Shown: piece by piece, positions 5,794 to 6,060 of the stretch
Layout of the letters: the number at the start of each line of letters is the position of its first letter
Position numbering within the stretch: the first letter of the stretch is position 1
NCBI GenBank assembly: GCA_021204285.1
Contig: JAJPZP010000244.1
Coordinates: forward strand, 1-6,060
Length of the DNA: 6,060 bases
Direction: 5' to 3'
Source of the DNA: Lachnospiraceae bacterium
GTDB lineage: Bacteria > Bacillota > Clostridia > Lachnospirales > Lachnospiraceae
Notes under the pieces: generated by a model
Database searches by the model: none
What the model saw: only the letters and a program-made list of their open reading frames with translations
What the model was told of the DNA's origin: nothing
Translations under genes and position numbers: made by a program

Positions 5794-5898
5794 GCGCCAG
5801 TCCGCCGTGCGTGCGCTCGAGAGCCTGCGGCTCTCTCGCTCACGGGCTTCGCCCTATGGATCCACTGGCCGATCAGAAAAACCGCAAGCGGTTTTCTG
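5794..5898. repeat. Hairpin repeat, copy 2
   Basis: This copy lies 122 bases after copy 1. It has the same exact 64-base core (5794-5857) and the same hairpin order: 5819-5835, 5844-5854, then CAGAAAAACCG/CGGTTTTCTG around CAAG (5874-5898). The linker before the last hairpin differs from copy 1, while the hairpin itself is kept and slightly lengthened. This pattern suggests selection or recombination acting on structure. Confidence 0.85.
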
Positions 5899-6060
5899 CT
5901 CATCCAGCGTCTCTGCACGGCTCATTGCCTACGTGCATTATACCAATTTCCAGGATTTTCCTGTGGATTTACGCTGAAACGGAGAATAAATACATAGAGT
6001 AGATACTTATATTATATATAGTTGCTATTTTGATACAAAATGATGTAAAATAAGCTTCTT
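5899..6060. other. Gene-free AT-rich intergenic end with candidate minus-strand promoters
   Basis: No open frame here looks real. Composition switches sharply from the GC-rich repeats to AT-rich after about 5937. Two minus-strand promoter-like sites are visible: an extended -10 TGG TATAAT (TATAAT at 5937-5942, poor -35), and TTGTAT (6033-6038) with TATAAT (6011-6016) spaced 16. A weaker plus-strand pair is TTGCTA (6022-6027) and TAAAAT (6046-6051) with 18 spacing. AT-rich DNA makes chance matches likely. Two inverted repeats flank the first site: TGCACG/CGTGCA (5914-5919, 5932-5937) and CAGGA TTT TCCTG (5951-5963). Confidence 0.4.

Noticed and set aside
5672..5898. CRISPR array
   Set aside because: Only two units, the repeat is 64 bases, self-complementary in several places, and the intervening sequence contains conserved hairpins rather than spacers.
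5284..5997. Plus-strand open frame of 237 codons
   Set aside because: It is antisense to the XRE regulator and then translates the hairpin repeats; no ribosome binding site or family signature.

Overview
The window looks like a chromosomal segment from a moderately GC-rich Clostridia bacterium, most likely a Lachnospiraceae-type gut anaerobe. This is inferred from the short Firmicutes-type CstA, the class I PyrC, strong AGGAGG-type ribosome binding sites, tRNAs without an encoded CCA, and short hairpin repeats between genes. Species cannot be read from the sequence. No phage, transposase, CRISPR array or defence system is visible, and most of the window is core metabolism and housekeeping.

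Layout. (1) 1-2281, plus strand: a small soluble protein of unknown function (57-575) is joined by an ATGA overlap to a CstA-family pyruvate/peptide transporter (572-2281). (2) 2282-2605: a near-consensus promoter drives two tRNA genes of the leucine type, followed by a strong intrinsic terminator. The first is an ordinary tRNA-Leu(AAG). The second keeps a leucine-type body with a long variable arm, but its anticodon reads CAC (valine) and two stems contain mismatches. (3) 2613-3836, minus strand: a membrane-anchored CapA-type (PGA_cap) protein with a long acidic linker. (4) 3837-3944: a divergent intergenic region whose two candidate -10 elements form a 9-bp inverted repeat. (5) 3945-5204, plus strand: pyrC, dihydroorotase, complete and with its active-site residues. 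(6) 5216-5246: a long hairpin between convergent genes. (7) 5254-5592, minus strand: a short XRE-family helix-turn-helix regulator. (8) 5593-6060: no gene. This stretch holds a GC-rich hairpin, then a 122-bp-period duplication with an exact 64-bp core made of several small hairpins, then an AT-rich end with candidate promoters.

How the parts relate. The CstA pair is a translationally coupled operon whose promoter lies outside the window. It has no clear terminator before the tRNA promoter, so read-through into the tRNAs is possible. capA and pyrC are divergent and may share control. pyrC stands alone, without other pyr genes and without room for a PyrR attenuator leader. The regulator has no obvious target here except possibly itself.

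The observation most worth checking is the second tRNA, which is either a decaying tRNA-Leu or a chimeric tRNA that could place leucine at GUG codons. The hairpin repeat array is the second.
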